Source of the DNA: Halioglobus maricola
Lineage (GTDB): Bacteria > Pseudomonadota > Gammaproteobacteria > Pseudomonadales > Halieaceae
Direction of reading: 5' to 3'
NCBI RefSeq assembly: GCF_009388985.1
Contig: NZ_CP036422.1
Location: 3,920,501 to 3,984,500, forward strand
DNA: 64,000 bases
Shown here: positions 41,415-52,241 of the stretch, piece after piece
Position numbering within the stretch: position 1 is the stretch's first letter
Layout: the number at the start of each line of letters is the position of its first letter
Position numbers and translations under genes: made by a program
The notes under the pieces: model-generated
Databases searched by the model: none
The model's input: only the letters and a program-made list of their open reading frames with translations
What the model was told of the DNA's origin: nothing

Positions 41415-43055
41415 ATGACCAAAGTATTCCGCGGTCTGCTAGCTACCCTGCTATCAGCCACTCTGCTCACCGCCTGCACCGGCGGCGAAACCAATGTCGA
41501 TAAAGGCAACCGGGAGGGCATCCTCCACTACGGCAACGGCACCGAGCCCCAGGGTCTGGACCCGCACGTGGTTACCGGTGTTCCCGAAAACCATATAGTC
41601 AGCGCTCTGTTTGAAGGCCTCACCACCAAGAGCCCATGGACCCTGGAGCCAGAGCCCGGCGTGGCCCAGTCATGGGAGATCTCAGAGGACGGCAAGGTCT
41701 ACACCTTCCACCTTAATCCCGAGGCCAAGTGGTCCAATGGCGAGGTAGTCACCGCGAGCGACGTGGTCTGGTCGTGGAACCGCGCCCTGCACCCGGCTAT
41801 GGGCAATCAATATTCCTATATGCTGTTTCCTGTGGCGGGCGCAGAGGCCTACGCTAAACGCGAAACCGAAGACTTCAACGATGTCGGGGTCAAGGCCCTC
41901 GACGACGCAACCCTGGAGGTCACCCTCAACGACCCCACACCCTACTTCCTGCAGCTGCTAGACCACTACTCCACCTTCCCGGTACACCCTGAGACAATTC
42001 TTGCCCACGGTGAGATGCACGACCGCTATACCAAGTGGACGCGCCCGGGGAATATGGTCGGCAATGGCGCCTTCGTCCTCGACGAATGGCTGCTGAATCG
42101 CAGGGTTAGTGTGAAAAAGAGCGACACCTATTGGGACCGGGATACGGTCAAGCTCAATGGTGTTATTTTCTACCCAACGGAAAACATTGTCTCAGAAGAG
42201 CGCATGTTCCGGGTCAATCAGCTGCATTACACCCAGAGCGTACCGCTCGACAAGCAACCCGTGTACAAGGCGATGGAGAACTCTCCGCTGATACGGTCTC
42301 CCTATCTGGGCACGTATTTCTACCTGTTCAATACCTCCGCCCCGCCTGTCGATAACGTCAAAGTACGCCAGGCTCTGGCCATGTCCATAGACCGGGACAA
42401 ACTGATCCGATCAGTTCTTCAGGACCTGTACACACCCGCCTATACCATCACGCCTCCCGGCACCATGGGCTACCAGCCTCCGCAATTGTTCGGCCACGAT
42501 CCGGAAAAGGCGCGCCAGCTGCTGGCCGATGCCGGCTACCCCAATGGTGAAGGCTGGCCGGGCGTGGAAGTGATCTACAACACCAGTGAGAACCACCGCA
42601 AGATCGCAGTTGCCCTGCAGCAGATGTGGAAAGATGAGCTGAACATCGAGATCACTATTTCCAATCAGGAATGGAAGGTGTACCTCGATTCCATCGACAC
42701 CATGAACTACGCGATCGCCCGCCGCGGATGGATAGGTGACTACGTGGACGCCAACAACTTCCTCGACATGTACCTGACCGGCGGCGGCAATAACAACACC
42801 GGTTTCGCCGAACCGAAGTACGACGAAATGATCGCCCGGCTTGCGCCCCAGGCCAAGACCCAGGAAGAGCGCTACAAGATCTTTTTCGAGGCCGAAACCA
42901 TGTTGATGGAGCAGATGCCCATCCTGCCTATCTACACCTATTCCAGCAATCACCTGGTCCACCCCAGTGTGCGTGACCTGCCCTCGAACCTGATGGATCA
43001 CCTGAACCTCAAGTATGTCTGGCTAGACCCGGATTGGGCTGATACGACAAACTAG
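41415..43055 (+). CDS. Oligopeptide-binding lipoprotein OppA-like, copy 1
   Basis: The protein has 546 residues from ATG 41415; the frame upstream is not supported. The lipobox is LTAC (Cys19). Conserved blocks are NREGILHYGNGTEPQGLDPH, FEGLTTKSPWTLEPEPGVAQSW, YTFHLNPEAKWSNGEVVTASDVVWSW and NNTGFAEPKYDEMIARL, typical of family-5 solute-binding proteins (OppA). It should deliver peptides to the OppBC permease encoded downstream. It is the first of three tandem paralogues (11 nt to the next), which suggests three ligand specificities for one transporter. Confidence 0.93.
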   Translation: MTKVFRGLLATLLSATLLTACTGGETNVDKGNREGILHYGNGTEPQGLDPHVVTGVPENHIVSALFEGLTTKSPWTLEPEPGVAQSWEISEDGKVYTFHLNPEAKWSNGEVVTASDVVWSWNRALHPAMGNQYSYMLFPVAGAEAYAKRETEDFNDVGVKALDDATLEVTLNDPTPYFLQLLDHYSTFPVHPETILAHGEMHDRYTKWTRPGNMVGNGAFVLDEWLLNRRVSVKKSDTYWDRDTVKLNGVIFYPTENIVSEERMFRVNQLHYTQSVPLDKQPVYKAMENSPLIRSPYLGTYFYLFNTSAPPVDNVKVRQALAMSIDRDKLIRSVLQDLYTPAYTITPPGTMGYQPPQLFGHDPEKARQLLADAGYPNGEGWPGVEVIYNTSENHRKIAVALQQMWKDELNIEITISNQEWKVYLDSIDTMNYAIARRGWIGDYVDANNFLDMYLTGGGNNNTGFAEPKYDEMIARLAPQAKTQEERYKIFFEAETMLMEQMPILPIYTYSSNHLVHPSVRDLPSNLMDHLNLKYVWLDPDWADTTN

Positions 43056-43066
43056 GAAATCGCAGG

Positions 43067-44725
43067 ATGCGCACTGGATATTCAAGATTTAAGAACATCA
43101 GTGCGCGACTCACCGCGAGCTGGCTTGCACTAGCCTTGCTGCCGGCCTTAAGTGTGTTGACGGCCTGTGGAACCAGCGAATCCAATGTGATTCAGGGCAA
43201 CCGCGACAAAATTCTGCACCTGGGCAACCGCGCTGAACCCCAGTCCATAGACCCGCATTCTGTTGCCAGCGTCTACGACCACCAGATCGCGTGGGCCCTC
43301 TTTGAAGGCCTGATTACGCTGAACCCCTATACACTGCAACACGAGCCCGGAGTCGCCGAGCGCTGGGAGTTCAGCGAGGGCGACAAGGTCATCACCTTCC
43401 ACCTGAACCCCAATGCCCGATGGTCCAACGGCGACCCTGTCACCGCACACGACTTCGACTGGTCTTTCCGCCGCGCCCTGAACCCGAAAATAGCGAGCCC
43501 TATGGTGGAGTCGCTGTACTACATTGCGGGCGCCGAGGACTACTTCAACGGCGTCGACACTGATTCCCTCGGCGTGACAGCGATCGATCCCCAGACACTG
43601 CAAATCACCTTGAAAAACCCCACGCCATACTTCCTGGACATTCTAGCTACCATGGCAGTGGCCTACCCCGTACACAGACCCACGGTAGAGGCCAACGGCG
43701 GGGCCGATGTGCGTTTTTCAGGCTGGACTCGCGCCGAGACGTTTGTCGGCAACGGCCCCTACCGCCTCTCAGAATGGAAACTCCAGCAGCACCTGGCAGT
43801 CGTAAAAAATGAGGCTTATTGGGGGGCAGACAAACTCGGACTTGAAGGGCTCATTTATTACCCGACTACCAATGAATCCACCGAAGAAAAAATGTTTCGC
43901 ACTGGCCAGCTCCACTACACCGCCAGCGTTCCCTACAATAAACTGCCCAGCTACCGAGCAGCGGAAGACGCAAGACTTCGCTCTCACCCTCTTGCAGGCA
44001 CGGGCTTCCTGGCCATCAACACACACCGCCCTCCACTCGATCAACTGGCCGTTCGGCGGGCCCTGAGCCTGGCTGTCGACCGAGACTCTCTGGCAGAGAA
44101 TGTCCTCACTGGCACAGTCCGCGCCAACGCACGGTTCGTACCCTGGACTCTGCCCGGTTTCGAAAACCAGGTTTCAACAGCTGCGGACATAGAGGGAGCC
44201 CGAGCACTGCTAGCCGAGGCCGGCTATCCCAATGGCGAGGGGTGGCCCGGACTCGAGCTGTCCTTTCCACATTCTGGCAGCAGCAGGAAGTCAGCCGTCG
44301 CGTTACAGCAAATGTGGAAAGATGCGCTCAATATCGAAGTGACACTGAGTAGCATGGAATGGCAGGTCTATCTCTCGAACTACTATGAAAGCGACTATCA
44401 ACTGGCGGCCATGGGATGGGTCAACAGTTATATGGATGCCGCAGACAGTCTCCGCCAGTTTGTGACAGGCGACCCCAACAACACCACCCACTTTTCCAAT
44501 GCGCGCTACGACGACATCATGCAGCGACTTGCACCCCAAGCAGCTGATCGAGACGAACGCCTGCTACTTATGCGCGAGGCGGAAGAGCTGATGCTGGCCC
44601 ATCTTCCTGCTATCCCTATGTATACGCAGGCGAGCCAGCATCTTGTGCACCCGAGTGTGCGTGGCCTGCCTCCCAACCCCCTGAGGTATTACAACTTCAG
44701 GTACGTGGCATTAACGAATGAGTAA
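43067..44725 (+). CDS. Oligopeptide-binding lipoprotein OppA-like, copy 2
   Basis: The protein has 552 residues. The N-terminal signal is longer than in copy 1 and has its lipobox LTAC at Cys34. The same family blocks occur (HLGNRAEPQSIDPHSV, FEGLITLNPYTLQHEPGVAERW, VTAHDFDWSFRRAL, MWKDALNIEVTLSSMEWQVYL). It differs from copies 1 and 3 in the ligand-contacting half (about 290-420), so it may bind different peptides. Its last 8 bp overlap the start of copy 3. Confidence 0.93.
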   Translation: MRTGYSRFKNISARLTASWLALALLPALSVLTACGTSESNVIQGNRDKILHLGNRAEPQSIDPHSVASVYDHQIAWALFEGLITLNPYTLQHEPGVAERWEFSEGDKVITFHLNPNARWSNGDPVTAHDFDWSFRRALNPKIASPMVESLYYIAGAEDYFNGVDTDSLGVTAIDPQTLQITLKNPTPYFLDILATMAVAYPVHRPTVEANGGADVRFSGWTRAETFVGNGPYRLSEWKLQQHLAVVKNEAYWGADKLGLEGLIYYPTTNESTEEKMFRTGQLHYTASVPYNKLPSYRAAEDARLRSHPLAGTGFLAINTHRPPLDQLAVRRALSLAVDRDSLAENVLTGTVRANARFVPWTLPGFENQVSTAADIEGARALLAEAGYPNGEGWPGLELSFPHSGSSRKSAVALQQMWKDALNIEVTLSSMEWQVYLSNYYESDYQLAAMGWVNSYMDAADSLRQFVTGDPNNTTHFSNARYDDIMQRLAPQAADRDERLLLMREAEELMLAHLPAIPMYTQASQHLVHPSVRGLPPNPLRYYNFRYVALTNE

Positions 44726-46355
44726 ATTGCGAGCGCTATGGGCCACTGTCTGCCTGACGGCCCCGTTGCTCACCGCCTGCGGCCCTGTCGATAGCAATGT
44801 TGCGCACGGCAACCGTGAGGGCGTACTGCACATCAACAACGGGTCAGAACCACAAACCATCGACCCGCATATCATCTCCTCCGTTCCTGGAGGCCAGATT
44901 GCCTGGGCCTTGTTTGAAGGACTTGTGACGCTCGACCCAGGCACCCTCGAGCCGATGCCAGGTGTGGCAGAGCGCTGGGAAATCAGCGAGGACCAGTTGG
45001 TGTGGACGTTCTATCTCAGGGACAATGCGCGCTGGTCCAATGGTGACCCACTTACCGCTGAGGACTTCCACTGGTCTTTCCTGCGCGCACTCAGCCCGGC
45101 CATAGGCAGCAGCTTCGCCGAGTATTTGTTCCCTATACAAGGTGCACGGGAGTATTTTGCAGGCGAATTGGATGACCCCGCTGATCTTGGAGTTCAGGTC
45201 ATTGATTCACACACGCTGGAACTGACACTCCACCAGCCCACCCCCTATTTCTTCCAGAGTCTGGCGACTTTTTCGTCAAGCATGCCAGTCCACCGCGCCA
45301 CCATTGAAGCGCACGGCGAACCCTTCGCTCGCTACACCGGCTGGACACGCCCAGAGAACATTGTCAGTAACGGACCCTTCGTGCTGAGCGAATGGCGCAT
45401 GCAGAAGCGTCTGGTTGTAAGCAAAAACCCGCTGTACTGGGACCAGCAGAACGTTGCACTAGAGCAGATCGTATTCCATCCCATCGATAGCGAGTCAACT
45501 GAAGACCGCATGTACCGGGTGGGCCAACTCCACAAAACCGACATGGTCCCACTGGCCAAGATCCCCGAATTTTTGCAGAGCGGAAACCCGGAGTACCGGC
45601 AGACGCCCATGTTCGGCACCTACTTCCTGATATTGAATGTCGAGCGCGCACCGCTCGATCAGGTGAAAGTGAGACAGGCACTGGCCGCGACAATCGATCG
45701 CGAGCTACTGGCAAGATCGGTCCTGCACGATTCGGTCCTGCCCCACCGGGGGATAGTCCCTCGCGGGATTGCCGGTTACGATCCCGAACTGCCCCTACCA
45801 TACGATCCCGAAGAAGGGCGGCGCCTGCTGGCAGAAGCGGGTTATCCCGACGGCGACGGCTTCCCAGAGCTGGAATTTATTTTCAACACCAGTGAAAACA
45901 ATCGAAAAATTCTCATCGCCCTGCAGCAGATGTGGAAGAATGAGCTGGGCATCAGCGTCACCCTGACCAATATGGAGTGGCGGGTTTTCGTTGATAAACT
46001 GGACGAGCGCGACTTTCAGGGCTCACGTCTGGGCTGGATAGGTGGATTTGTCGATCCGGTGATGTTCCTGGAACTGATGACATCCGACAACGTTTCGAAC
46101 TACTCCGGCTTTTCCAATGAGGTCTATGATGAAATAATGCGTGTTCTGGTGCCCGAGGCCGAAACACCCCGAGAGCGACTCAAACTATTGGAAGAGGCCG
46201 AAGTGCTCGCCCTGAAGCAAGCGCCGTACATCCCTCTATATACTTACACCGACCGGTACATGATCCGGCAAAACGTTAAGGGTTTTCCCGCCAATCTCAT
46301 AAAATACTATAACTATAAGTATGTGAGCCTGGCCGACCCAATGGAGCAAAAATAA
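44718..46355 (+). CDS. Oligopeptide-binding lipoprotein OppA-like, copy 3
   Basis: The protein has 545 residues with a short signal peptide and lipobox LTAC (Cys21). It shares blocks with the other copies (HINNGSEPQTIDPHIISSVPGGQIAWALFEGL and MWKNELGISVTLTNMEWRVF), and the start of its mature part is near-identical in layout to copy 1. It overlaps copy 2 by 8 bp and is followed 4 nt later by oppB, so the five genes form one transcription unit. Confidence 0.93.
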   Translation: MSKLRALWATVCLTAPLLTACGPVDSNVAHGNREGVLHINNGSEPQTIDPHIISSVPGGQIAWALFEGLVTLDPGTLEPMPGVAERWEISEDQLVWTFYLRDNARWSNGDPLTAEDFHWSFLRALSPAIGSSFAEYLFPIQGAREYFAGELDDPADLGVQVIDSHTLELTLHQPTPYFFQSLATFSSSMPVHRATIEAHGEPFARYTGWTRPENIVSNGPFVLSEWRMQKRLVVSKNPLYWDQQNVALEQIVFHPIDSESTEDRMYRVGQLHKTDMVPLAKIPEFLQSGNPEYRQTPMFGTYFLILNVERAPLDQVKVRQALAATIDRELLARSVLHDSVLPHRGIVPRGIAGYDPELPLPYDPEEGRRLLAEAGYPDGDGFPELEFIFNTSENNRKILIALQQMWKNELGISVTLTNMEWRVFVDKLDERDFQGSRLGWIGGFVDPVMFLELMTSDNVSNYSGFSNEVYDEIMRVLVPEAETPRERLKLLEEAEVLALKQAPYIPLYTYTDRYMIRQNVKGFPANLIKYYNYKYVSLADPMEQK

Positions 46356-46359
46356 TACC

Positions 46360-47292
<933 letters not shown>

Positions 47293-47293
47293 A

Positions 47294-48181
47294 ATGACCA
47301 CAGAAATCATTTCCGACATCGCCGAGGCGGAGCAGGGTTCCAGCCTGTGGCACGACGCCTGGTTGCGCCTGCGCAAGAACCGGCTAGCAGTGGGCGGCGG
47401 CGCCACCCTGCTTCTGTTCATACTCGTTGCCTTGCTTACGCCATGGATCGCACCCTACGCCTACGATGCGCAGAACCTTGACCTTGGTGCCAGCCCGCCC
47501 TCGGCCCAGCATTGGCTGGGGACCGATATCTTTGGCCGCGACCTGCTCACCCAGATCATGTACGGCGGACGTATTTCGCTGGCCGTTGGTTTTGTGGCGA
47601 CGTCGGTAGCGCTGCTGATCGGTGTTACCTGGGGAGCCGTCGCAGGCTACGTGGGCGGGAAGACCGACGCAGTCATGATGCGCCTGGTGGACATCATGTA
47701 TGCCCTACCTTTCATGATCTTCATCGTGCTCCTCATGGTCGTGTTTGGCCGCAACATGCTACTCCTGTTCCTCGCCATTGGCGCAGTGGAATGGCTGACG
47801 ATGGCGCGGATCATGCGCAGCCAGGTTCAGCAGCTGCGTCAGCAGGAATTCGTGGAAGCGGCAATCTCCCTGGGGCTGAGCCCGGGCACGATTATCCGCC
47901 GCCACCTGATCCCCAACGCCCTGGGCCCAATCATCGTGTACACCACGCTGACGATTCCCTCGGTGATGTTGCTGGAGGCATTCCTGTCCTTCCTCGGCCT
48001 GGGTATTCAGCCACCCCAGACTTCCTGGGGCCTGCTGATCTCCTACGGCGCCGAGACCATGGAAGAATATCCCTGGCTTCTGATTTTCCCCGGGCTGGCA
48101 CTGACGCTGACCCTGTTCTCACTCAATTTCCTCGGTGACGGCCTGCGGGACGCCCTGGACGTGCGGAGGAGTAAAGACTGA
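47294..48181 (+). CDS. oppC: Oligopeptide ABC transporter permease OppC
   Basis: The protein has 295 residues. An N-terminal cytoplasmic segment (SLWHDAWLRLRKNRLAVGG) precedes six helices. The GTDIFGRDLLTQIMYGGRISLAVG block is characteristic of OppC, and QEFVEAAISLGLSPGTIIRRHLIPNALGPI is the ATPase-contact loop. Its TGA shares one base with the ATG of the fused ATPase gene. Confidence 0.95.
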   Translation: MTTEIISDIAEAEQGSSLWHDAWLRLRKNRLAVGGGATLLLFILVALLTPWIAPYAYDAQNLDLGASPPSAQHWLGTDIFGRDLLTQIMYGGRISLAVGFVATSVALLIGVTWGAVAGYVGGKTDAVMMRLVDIMYALPFMIFIVLLMVVFGRNMLLLFLAIGAVEWLTMARIMRSQVQQLRQQEFVEAAISLGLSPGTIIRRHLIPNALGPIIVYTTLTIPSVMLLEAFLSFLGLGIQPPQTSWGLLISYGAETMEEYPWLLIFPGLALTLTLFSLNFLGDGLRDALDVRRSKD

Positions 48182-49770
48182 TGGCACTTCTAGAAGTAAA
48201 AGACCTCGCGGTCAGTTTCGTGACCCGTATGGGCACCAACAAGGCGGTGGACGGTATTTCCTTCAGCGTGGACACCGGCAAGATCACCGCGATCATCGGC
48301 GAGTCCGGCTCGGGCAAGTCTGTCGCCTGTTACTCCATGCTGGGGCTGGTCCCCATGCCCCCCGGCAGAATTGACGGCGGCCAGGCACTCCTTGAGGGCA
48401 ATGACCTGCTGAAGATGAGCGAGGCCGAGCTGCGGGAGATCCGCGGCCGCGACGTCGCCATGATCTTCCAGGACCCAATGACCTGCCTCAATCCGTTCAT
48501 GACCATCGGCAAACAGTTGATGGAGCCGCTGCTCTATCACAAGGATGTGAGCCAGGCTGACGCCCGTAAACGCGCTGTCGAGCTGTTAGAAGAAGTGGGT
48601 ATCCGCGACCCGGATACCACCTTCGAAAACTACCCACACCAATTCTCCGGCGGCATGCGCCAGCGGGTCATGATCGCCATGGCCCTGATCAATGAGCCCA
48701 AGCTGCTAATCGCAGATGAGCCCACCACGGCGCTGGACGTAACCATTCAGGCCCAGATCCTGAAGCTCATCGCCGAGCTTCAGACCAAGCGCGACATCGG
48801 CGTGATCTTCATCTCTCACGACCTTGCGGTTGTGGCCGATATTGCAGACCAGATCGTGGTGATGCAGCAGGGCAAGATCGTGGAAGGCGGAGACTCCGAT
48901 CACATCTTCCATCACGCAGAGCACCCGTACACCCAGAAGCTGTTGGCAGCGATTCCCGCCGACAGCAAGGCGCCGATGGCGGCGGAGCCAGAGACACTGA
49001 TCGAGGTGAAAAATCTGCGCACCTGGTTCGATCAGGGTAAAAACGCGGAACCTGTAAAGGCAGTGAATGATGTCAGCTTCGACATCAAACGAGGCGAAGT
49101 ACTGGGCCTGGTGGGGGAATCCGGTTCGGGTAAGTCCACCATCGGTCGTTCCATTCTGCGCCTGGTGAACGTCACCGGTGGCAGCGTGACATTCGACGGC
49201 ACAGAGGTCACTGGCCTTGAAGGCAGCGACTTGAAAAACTTCCGCCGCCGCATGCAGATGATTTTCCAGGACCCCTTCGCCTCGCTGAACCCGCGCATGA
49301 CTGTATTCGATACCCTGGCCGAGCCACTGCTGCTGCACGGCATAGAGAACAGGAAATCAGTCTCCAGCGGCGTCCTCAAATTAATGGACGATGTGGGCCT
49401 CGCGCGCAATTTTGTGCGCAAATATCCCCACGAATTCTCCGGTGGCCAGCGTCAGCGCATCGCCATCGGCCGCGCCCTGGCAACCCGGCCCGAGTTCATC
49501 GTTGCAGATGAGCCAGTGTCTGCTCTGGACGTCACTATCCAGGCGCAGATCCTCGACTTGATGCAACACCTCGGCAAGGAGTACGGCCTGACTATGCTGT
49601 TCGTGTCGCACGATTTGGCAGTGGTACGCCATCTGGCGGATCGCATCCTGGTACTGTACAAGGGCGAGGTTGTGGAACAGGGCACGGGAGATGATTTGTT
49701 TGAGCGTCCGCAACAGGACTACACGCGCCAGCTGCTGAGCTCCATTCCCGGACGCGCCCTGCTGGGCTGA
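48181..49770 (+). CDS. Fused oligopeptide transporter ATPase OppD-OppF
   Basis: The protein has 529 residues with two complete ABC domains in one chain. The first (about 1-265) has Walker A GESGSGKSVA and signature FSGGMRQRV; the second (about 275-529) has GESGSGKSTI and FSGGQRQRI; both Walker B motifs read LIADEPTTALD and IVADEPVSALD. In E. coli these are separate OppD and OppF. It powers the OppBC channel encoded just upstream. Confidence 0.95.
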   Translation: MALLEVKDLAVSFVTRMGTNKAVDGISFSVDTGKITAIIGESGSGKSVACYSMLGLVPMPPGRIDGGQALLEGNDLLKMSEAELREIRGRDVAMIFQDPMTCLNPFMTIGKQLMEPLLYHKDVSQADARKRAVELLEEVGIRDPDTTFENYPHQFSGGMRQRVMIAMALINEPKLLIADEPTTALDVTIQAQILKLIAELQTKRDIGVIFISHDLAVVADIADQIVVMQQGKIVEGGDSDHIFHHAEHPYTQKLLAAIPADSKAPMAAEPETLIEVKNLRTWFDQGKNAEPVKAVNDVSFDIKRGEVLGLVGESGSGKSTIGRSILRLVNVTGGSVTFDGTEVTGLEGSDLKNFRRRMQMIFQDPFASLNPRMTVFDTLAEPLLLHGIENRKSVSSGVLKLMDDVGLARNFVRKYPHEFSGGQRQRIAIGRALATRPEFIVADEPVSALDVTIQAQILDLMQHLGKEYGLTMLFVSHDLAVVRHLADRILVLYKGEVVEQGTGDDLFERPQQDYTRQLLSSIPGRALLG

Positions 49771-49776
49771 ACAAGA

Positions 49777-50523
49777 ATGAGCAAGCTGGAAGTACCGACA
49801 GAGTTACAGCGCGGCGGCCGGGTAGGCCAATTGGACAACAATCTGGAGTCCAGTCGTTGGCTGCTGGATCGCATTGCCCGGCTCTCGGGCCGGGAAGACC
49901 TCGCGGATGCCGCAGTGCTGGATATGGGCTGCGGAAACAAGTTCACTCAAGCAATTCTGCGTGAGGAAATTCCTATTGGCAGTTACAGTGGGATCGACGT
50001 CTACCGCGAGTTAATAGAGTATCTGCAGCGTTCGGTCGATGACCCGCGCTGCAGCTATCAGCACGTGGACATCCACAACGCCATGTACAATCCCGAGGGG
50101 CATCCACTGGCCAGCCTCGAGGGCTTAGCGCTAGCTGAAGGGCACTTCGATATCATCTGCCTGTTTTCGGTCTTCACACACCTGGCGCCCCACGACTACC
50201 CCGCGATGCTGAAATTGCTACGGCCCTACATCAAGCCTGACGGGGTACTGGTATTCAGTCTGTTTATTAACGAAGTAGCGGAAAACGGCCAGGGCTATAT
50301 CAGCGGCATAGCCGAGCAGCTGACCCGCGGCATGACACCCGAGCAAAAGGCGTCACCGCCACCGCCTTTTGTAGATATGGACCCGAAACAGCCACTCAAG
50401 TGGGCGATCTATTCCAGAGAGTACGCGCACGAACTGCTCGCGGACACAGGGTGGAGAATGCGCAGCCTTGAACTACCGGTTGACCCCTACGTCCAGCACC
50501 ACTTTGTTTGCGAGCCGGTCTAA
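49777..50523 (+). CDS. Class I SAM-dependent methyltransferase
   Basis: The protein has 248 residues. The SAM-binding motif I is VLDMGCGNKFTQ (about 48-59), with DVYRELIEYLQ after it and a post-motif FDIICLFSVFTHLAPHDYPAML block near 130-150 typical of small-molecule methyltransferases. It begins 6 nt after the fused ATPase gene and is presumably in the opp operon, suggesting that it modifies something brought in by the transporter. The acceptor is unknown. Its stop codon overlaps that of the convergent lipoprotein gene. Confidence 0.82.
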   Translation: MSKLEVPTELQRGGRVGQLDNNLESSRWLLDRIARLSGREDLADAAVLDMGCGNKFTQAILREEIPIGSYSGIDVYRELIEYLQRSVDDPRCSYQHVDIHNAMYNPEGHPLASLEGLALAEGHFDIICLFSVFTHLAPHDYPAMLKLLRPYIKPDGVLVFSLFINEVAENGQGYISGIAEQLTRGMTPEQKASPPPPFVDMDPKQPLKWAIYSREYAHELLADTGWRMRSLELPVDPYVQHHFVCEPV

Positions 50524-51236
50524 CCGCCCTTCTTGAACCAGCCTTTTACGTTGTCCACGCCATCTTGAACAGCATCAGCGCCTTGTTCTATGGCATCTCC
50601 TGCGACATCGCGGGTACTGTCCATCGCCTCGTCGACCTGCGAATCGCTTTCGTCTTCCCACTGGATCAGGATGCCGTCAACGCCGCCGGCGAGGGCCAGG
50701 CCGCGCATTTCGGAATGCAATTCAATCACCACCCCATCTGCGCTGCGTAACCACAGTTTGCCGCTACCGGAATCACCGCCGGTCATACCCAATCGAGCGT
50801 TACCATAGGTACCGGGAAAAGCCTCGAGGCTCGGCAGGTTGTAAACGGTTCCCTCGGCATCGATCGAGGAAGCCCCGTAACCGCCAACTCCAAGGCCGGC
50901 TAGCCTGAAGGGGTAATCCTTGCCATCTATGGTCAGGGTCCCGCCGCCCATGGTGCCACTCCCCACCCAGGCCACCGTATACTGCTTGAGTTCAATCGTC
51001 CCCGATGGCTCCAGCTCGTCAGCATCGATCTCCTGCACATCGTCAGCAGCGGACTCAGAGTCTGATGTTGTTGTAGGCTCTGCTTCTACCGCCGCCTCCT
51101 TTACTTGCTGAGGTTCCTCGGCGACCGCAGCCAGCTCGGGCGCGGCAGATTGCGCTGGCCCCGCTTCCTGATCACCACCACAGGCCTGCAAGCCGACGAG
51201 GGCCACGCCAGACAACATCATCGCCAGTTTATTCAT
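50520..51236 (-). CDS. Putative lipoprotein of unknown function
   Basis: The protein has 238 residues. The lipobox LQAC puts the lipidated Cys at residue 19. Residues about 20-85 are an acidic Ala/Glu/Ser-rich linker. Residues about 88-190 form a Gly-rich domain with VAWVGSGTMGGGTLTIDGKDYPFRLAGLGVGGYG, which I do not recognise with confidence. The C-terminus is an amphipathic charged helix ending WFKKGG. It overlaps the convergent methyltransferase gene by 4 bp and stands 42 bp after the phosphoesterase gene on the same strand. Confidence 0.7.
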   Translation of the reverse strand: MNKLAMMLSGVALVGLQACGGDQEAGPAQSAAPELAAVAEEPQQVKEAAVEAEPTTTSDSESAADDVQEIDADELEPSGTIELKQYTVAWVGSGTMGGGTLTIDGKDYPFRLAGLGVGGYGASSIDAEGTVYNLPSLEAFPGTYGNARLGMTGGDSGSGKLWLRSADGVVIELHSEMRGLALAGGVDGILIQWEDESDSQVDEAMDSTRDVAGDAIEQGADAVQDGVDNVKGWFKKGG

Positions 51237-51278
51237 TCTCTCGATCTCCTGATCAGAAGTTGTTTATTTCTACACAGT

Positions 51279-52241
51279 CTAGTCTGAGGCGCCATCGGCC
51301 GCATCCAGCAATGGTACACCCGCACGCCCCACGAGGCCTTCCAGCTTTATATTCACCATGTCCGGGCCACCCCTGCCGAGGGTAACCCATAGGATGTGGT
51401 CCATATACTCACCGCGAGTCTTCGGGGTGAATTCGCCGCCAGTCGTGCCCATCTGTATATGTTCCACTCCCGCTCGGACCTCACGGTTATAGCTGTGTTC
51501 GTGCCCATTGAACACCGAATAGGAGAAGTTGCCCAGCGCCTGTTCCAGGTCGGCGTAACCTGAAGAGGCTGAATCCCAAAGCGGCTTATGCATCAGCACA
51601 AACACCCAGTAGGCATCCTGATTCTTATCCAATACCTGGATGAAATAATCCGATTGCGCCCTGCCCATCACCCCGAACTTGCGCTCATCCAGCCTGGAGT
51701 AGTCCGTCGCGAGAAATGCCTCGGGGCCCTGCGACTTGTACACGGCCACCGCATCGTTGCGCAGCTGCTTGATCTCGGCAAACCGTTGCCCGGAGAAGTC
51801 CTCCGAATCAAGCATGAGAAATAGATAGTCACCCAGGCGAAAGTGATAGTAGCGTGGGCCAACACTACCTTCCCACCACTCGCGCATGGCCATATTGGAG
51901 ATATCGTGATTCCCAACGAGCGGATAGAGCGGCATATTCAGCGGCGTCAGGCGATCCGTAAAGGCTGCCCACTCTCGCTCCATCTGCGCCACGTCCTCAG
52001 TGCCGCCTTCTATCAAGTCACCCACGGACAGGACGAAATCGGGATTCAGCTGCGCCAGCGCTGCCACCGCGGCATCAAATACTCCCTCGCGCTCGCCTCC
52101 GGTTAGATCACCGATTATCGCAAAACGGACCAGCCCGCCCTCCACCGCTGGCGCGGTAAAGCGAATATCATCGGCCGCCAGGGCATCGATAGACAGCGCG
52201 AGGATGAGCAAGTTAAGTAGCCGCTTCATGACCTGACTCAC
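51279..52241 (-). CDS. Exported calcineurin-like metallophosphoesterase
   Basis: The protein has 320 residues. GTG 52241 gives a GTGA overlap with the amidohydrolase upstream; ATG 52229 is an alternative that begins directly with the signal peptide MKRLLNLLILALSIDALA. The di-metal motifs are all present: AIIGDLTGG, LSVGDLIEGGTED, LVGNHDISN and FNGHEHSYNREV. It should act in the periplasm on phosphate esters. It is the last gene of the amidohydrolase operon. Confidence 0.9.
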   Translation of the reverse strand: MSQVMKRLLNLLILALSIDALAADDIRFTAPAVEGGLVRFAIIGDLTGGEREGVFDAAVAALAQLNPDFVLSVGDLIEGGTEDVAQMEREWAAFTDRLTPLNMPLYPLVGNHDISNMAMREWWEGSVGPRYYHFRLGDYLFLMLDSEDFSGQRFAEIKQLRNDAVAVYKSQGPEAFLATDYSRLDERKFGVMGRAQSDYFIQVLDKNQDAYWVFVLMHKPLWDSASSGYADLEQALGNFSYSVFNGHEHSYNREVRAGVEHIQMGTTGGEFTPKTRGEYMDHILWVTLGRGGPDMVNIKLEGLVGRAGVPLLDAADGASD